6,102 bases of DNA from contig JAESQG010000315.1 in the NCBI GenBank assembly GCA_016765265.1, positions 4,720 to 10,821 of the forward strand, written 5' to 3'. Below are positions 6,042-6,102 of the stretch, in pieces. Under the pieces are notes generated by a model. That model searched no databases. It saw only the letters and a program-made list of their open reading frames with translations, and was not told where the DNA came from. The first letter of the stretch is position 1. Every line of letters starts with the position of its first letter. Source of the stretch: Pseudomonadales bacterium. Lineage in GTDB: Bacteria; Pseudomonadota; Gammaproteobacteria; Pseudomonadales; DC-out160. The position numbers were made by a program, and so were the translations under genes.

Positions 6042-6102
6042 ATGAGTATTTTCCAATTAACAAATGAGTCTGAAACAGGCAACTTAGTTATGCTCGTTTT
6101 TT
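6042..6102 (+). CDS. Possible start of an unidentified gene, cut by the right edge
   Basis: ATG 6042 opens a frame that stays open to the last base, giving 20 residues that begin MSIFQLTNESETGN and end LVMLVF. AAAGG (6034-6038) can serve as ribosome site, although only three bases separate it from the ATG, closer than usual. The residues are polar, then hydrophobic at the edge, which could be a beta strand or the start of a membrane segment. The product is not recognisable from so little. A divergent gene here fits the gap layout. Twenty codons open by chance is quite possible, so confidence is low. Confidence 0.35.
   Translation, partial: MSIFQLTNESETGNLVMLVF

Noticed and set aside
1..6102. 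A new defence or mobile system
   Set aside because: No nuclease, helicase, reverse transcriptase, toxin-antitoxin, integrase or repeat-spacer pattern is visible; the genes are ordinary housekeeping or stress functions plus one DUF.

Overview
The window looks like chromosomal DNA from a Gram-negative proteobacterium, most likely a free-living (possibly marine) gammaproteobacterium. The reasons are an Opp/Dpp-type peptide importer of proteobacterial layout, a DUF1631 protein (a family I know from proteobacteria), a Tat-exported periplasmic protein, and moderately AT-leaning base composition. The genus cannot be fixed from what is visible. I see no insertion sequence, CRISPR array, tRNA, rRNA or phage gene.

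Layout. (1) Positions 1-2267, plus strand: the 3' part of a peptide ABC importer operon. It holds the C-terminal end of the second inner-membrane permease (OppC/DppC type), then two different ATPases, OppD/DppD-like (229-1281, TTG start) and OppF/DppF-like (1278-2267). The ATPase genes are translationally coupled by an ATGA overlap. Together they would power uptake of short peptides delivered by a periplasmic binding protein encoded upstream of the window. Both ATPases keep complete nucleotide-binding motifs and a C-terminal set of four cysteines. (2) Positions 2268-2712: a 445-base gap with no convincing gene. It holds a degenerate direct repeat and a terminator-like hairpin flanked by an A-run and a T-run. 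(3) Positions 2713-5184, plus strand: one large gene for an 823-residue DUF1631-family protein of unknown function, apparently transcribed alone. (4) Positions 5185-5324: a convergent intergenic gap with a long imperfect hairpin that can serve as terminator for both flanking genes. (5) Positions 5325-5750, minus strand: a Tat-signal, single-domain superoxide reductase-like (desulfoferrodoxin/neelaredoxin family) protein, with a recognisable sigma70-type promoter at 5827-5855. (6) Positions 5856-6102: intergenic DNA with a hairpin and a perfect 12-base palindrome, then a probable gene start at 6042 that runs off the right end.

The genes do not form one pathway. Three separate units are present: peptide import, the DUF1631 orphan, and periplasmic superoxide or redox defence. 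I found no convincing new multi-gene system. The items most worth a second look are the altered iron-site surroundings in the exported superoxide reductase-like protein, the uncharacterised DUF1631 protein with its serine/threonine/asparagine-rich linker, and the paired cysteine tetrads of the two ATPases.
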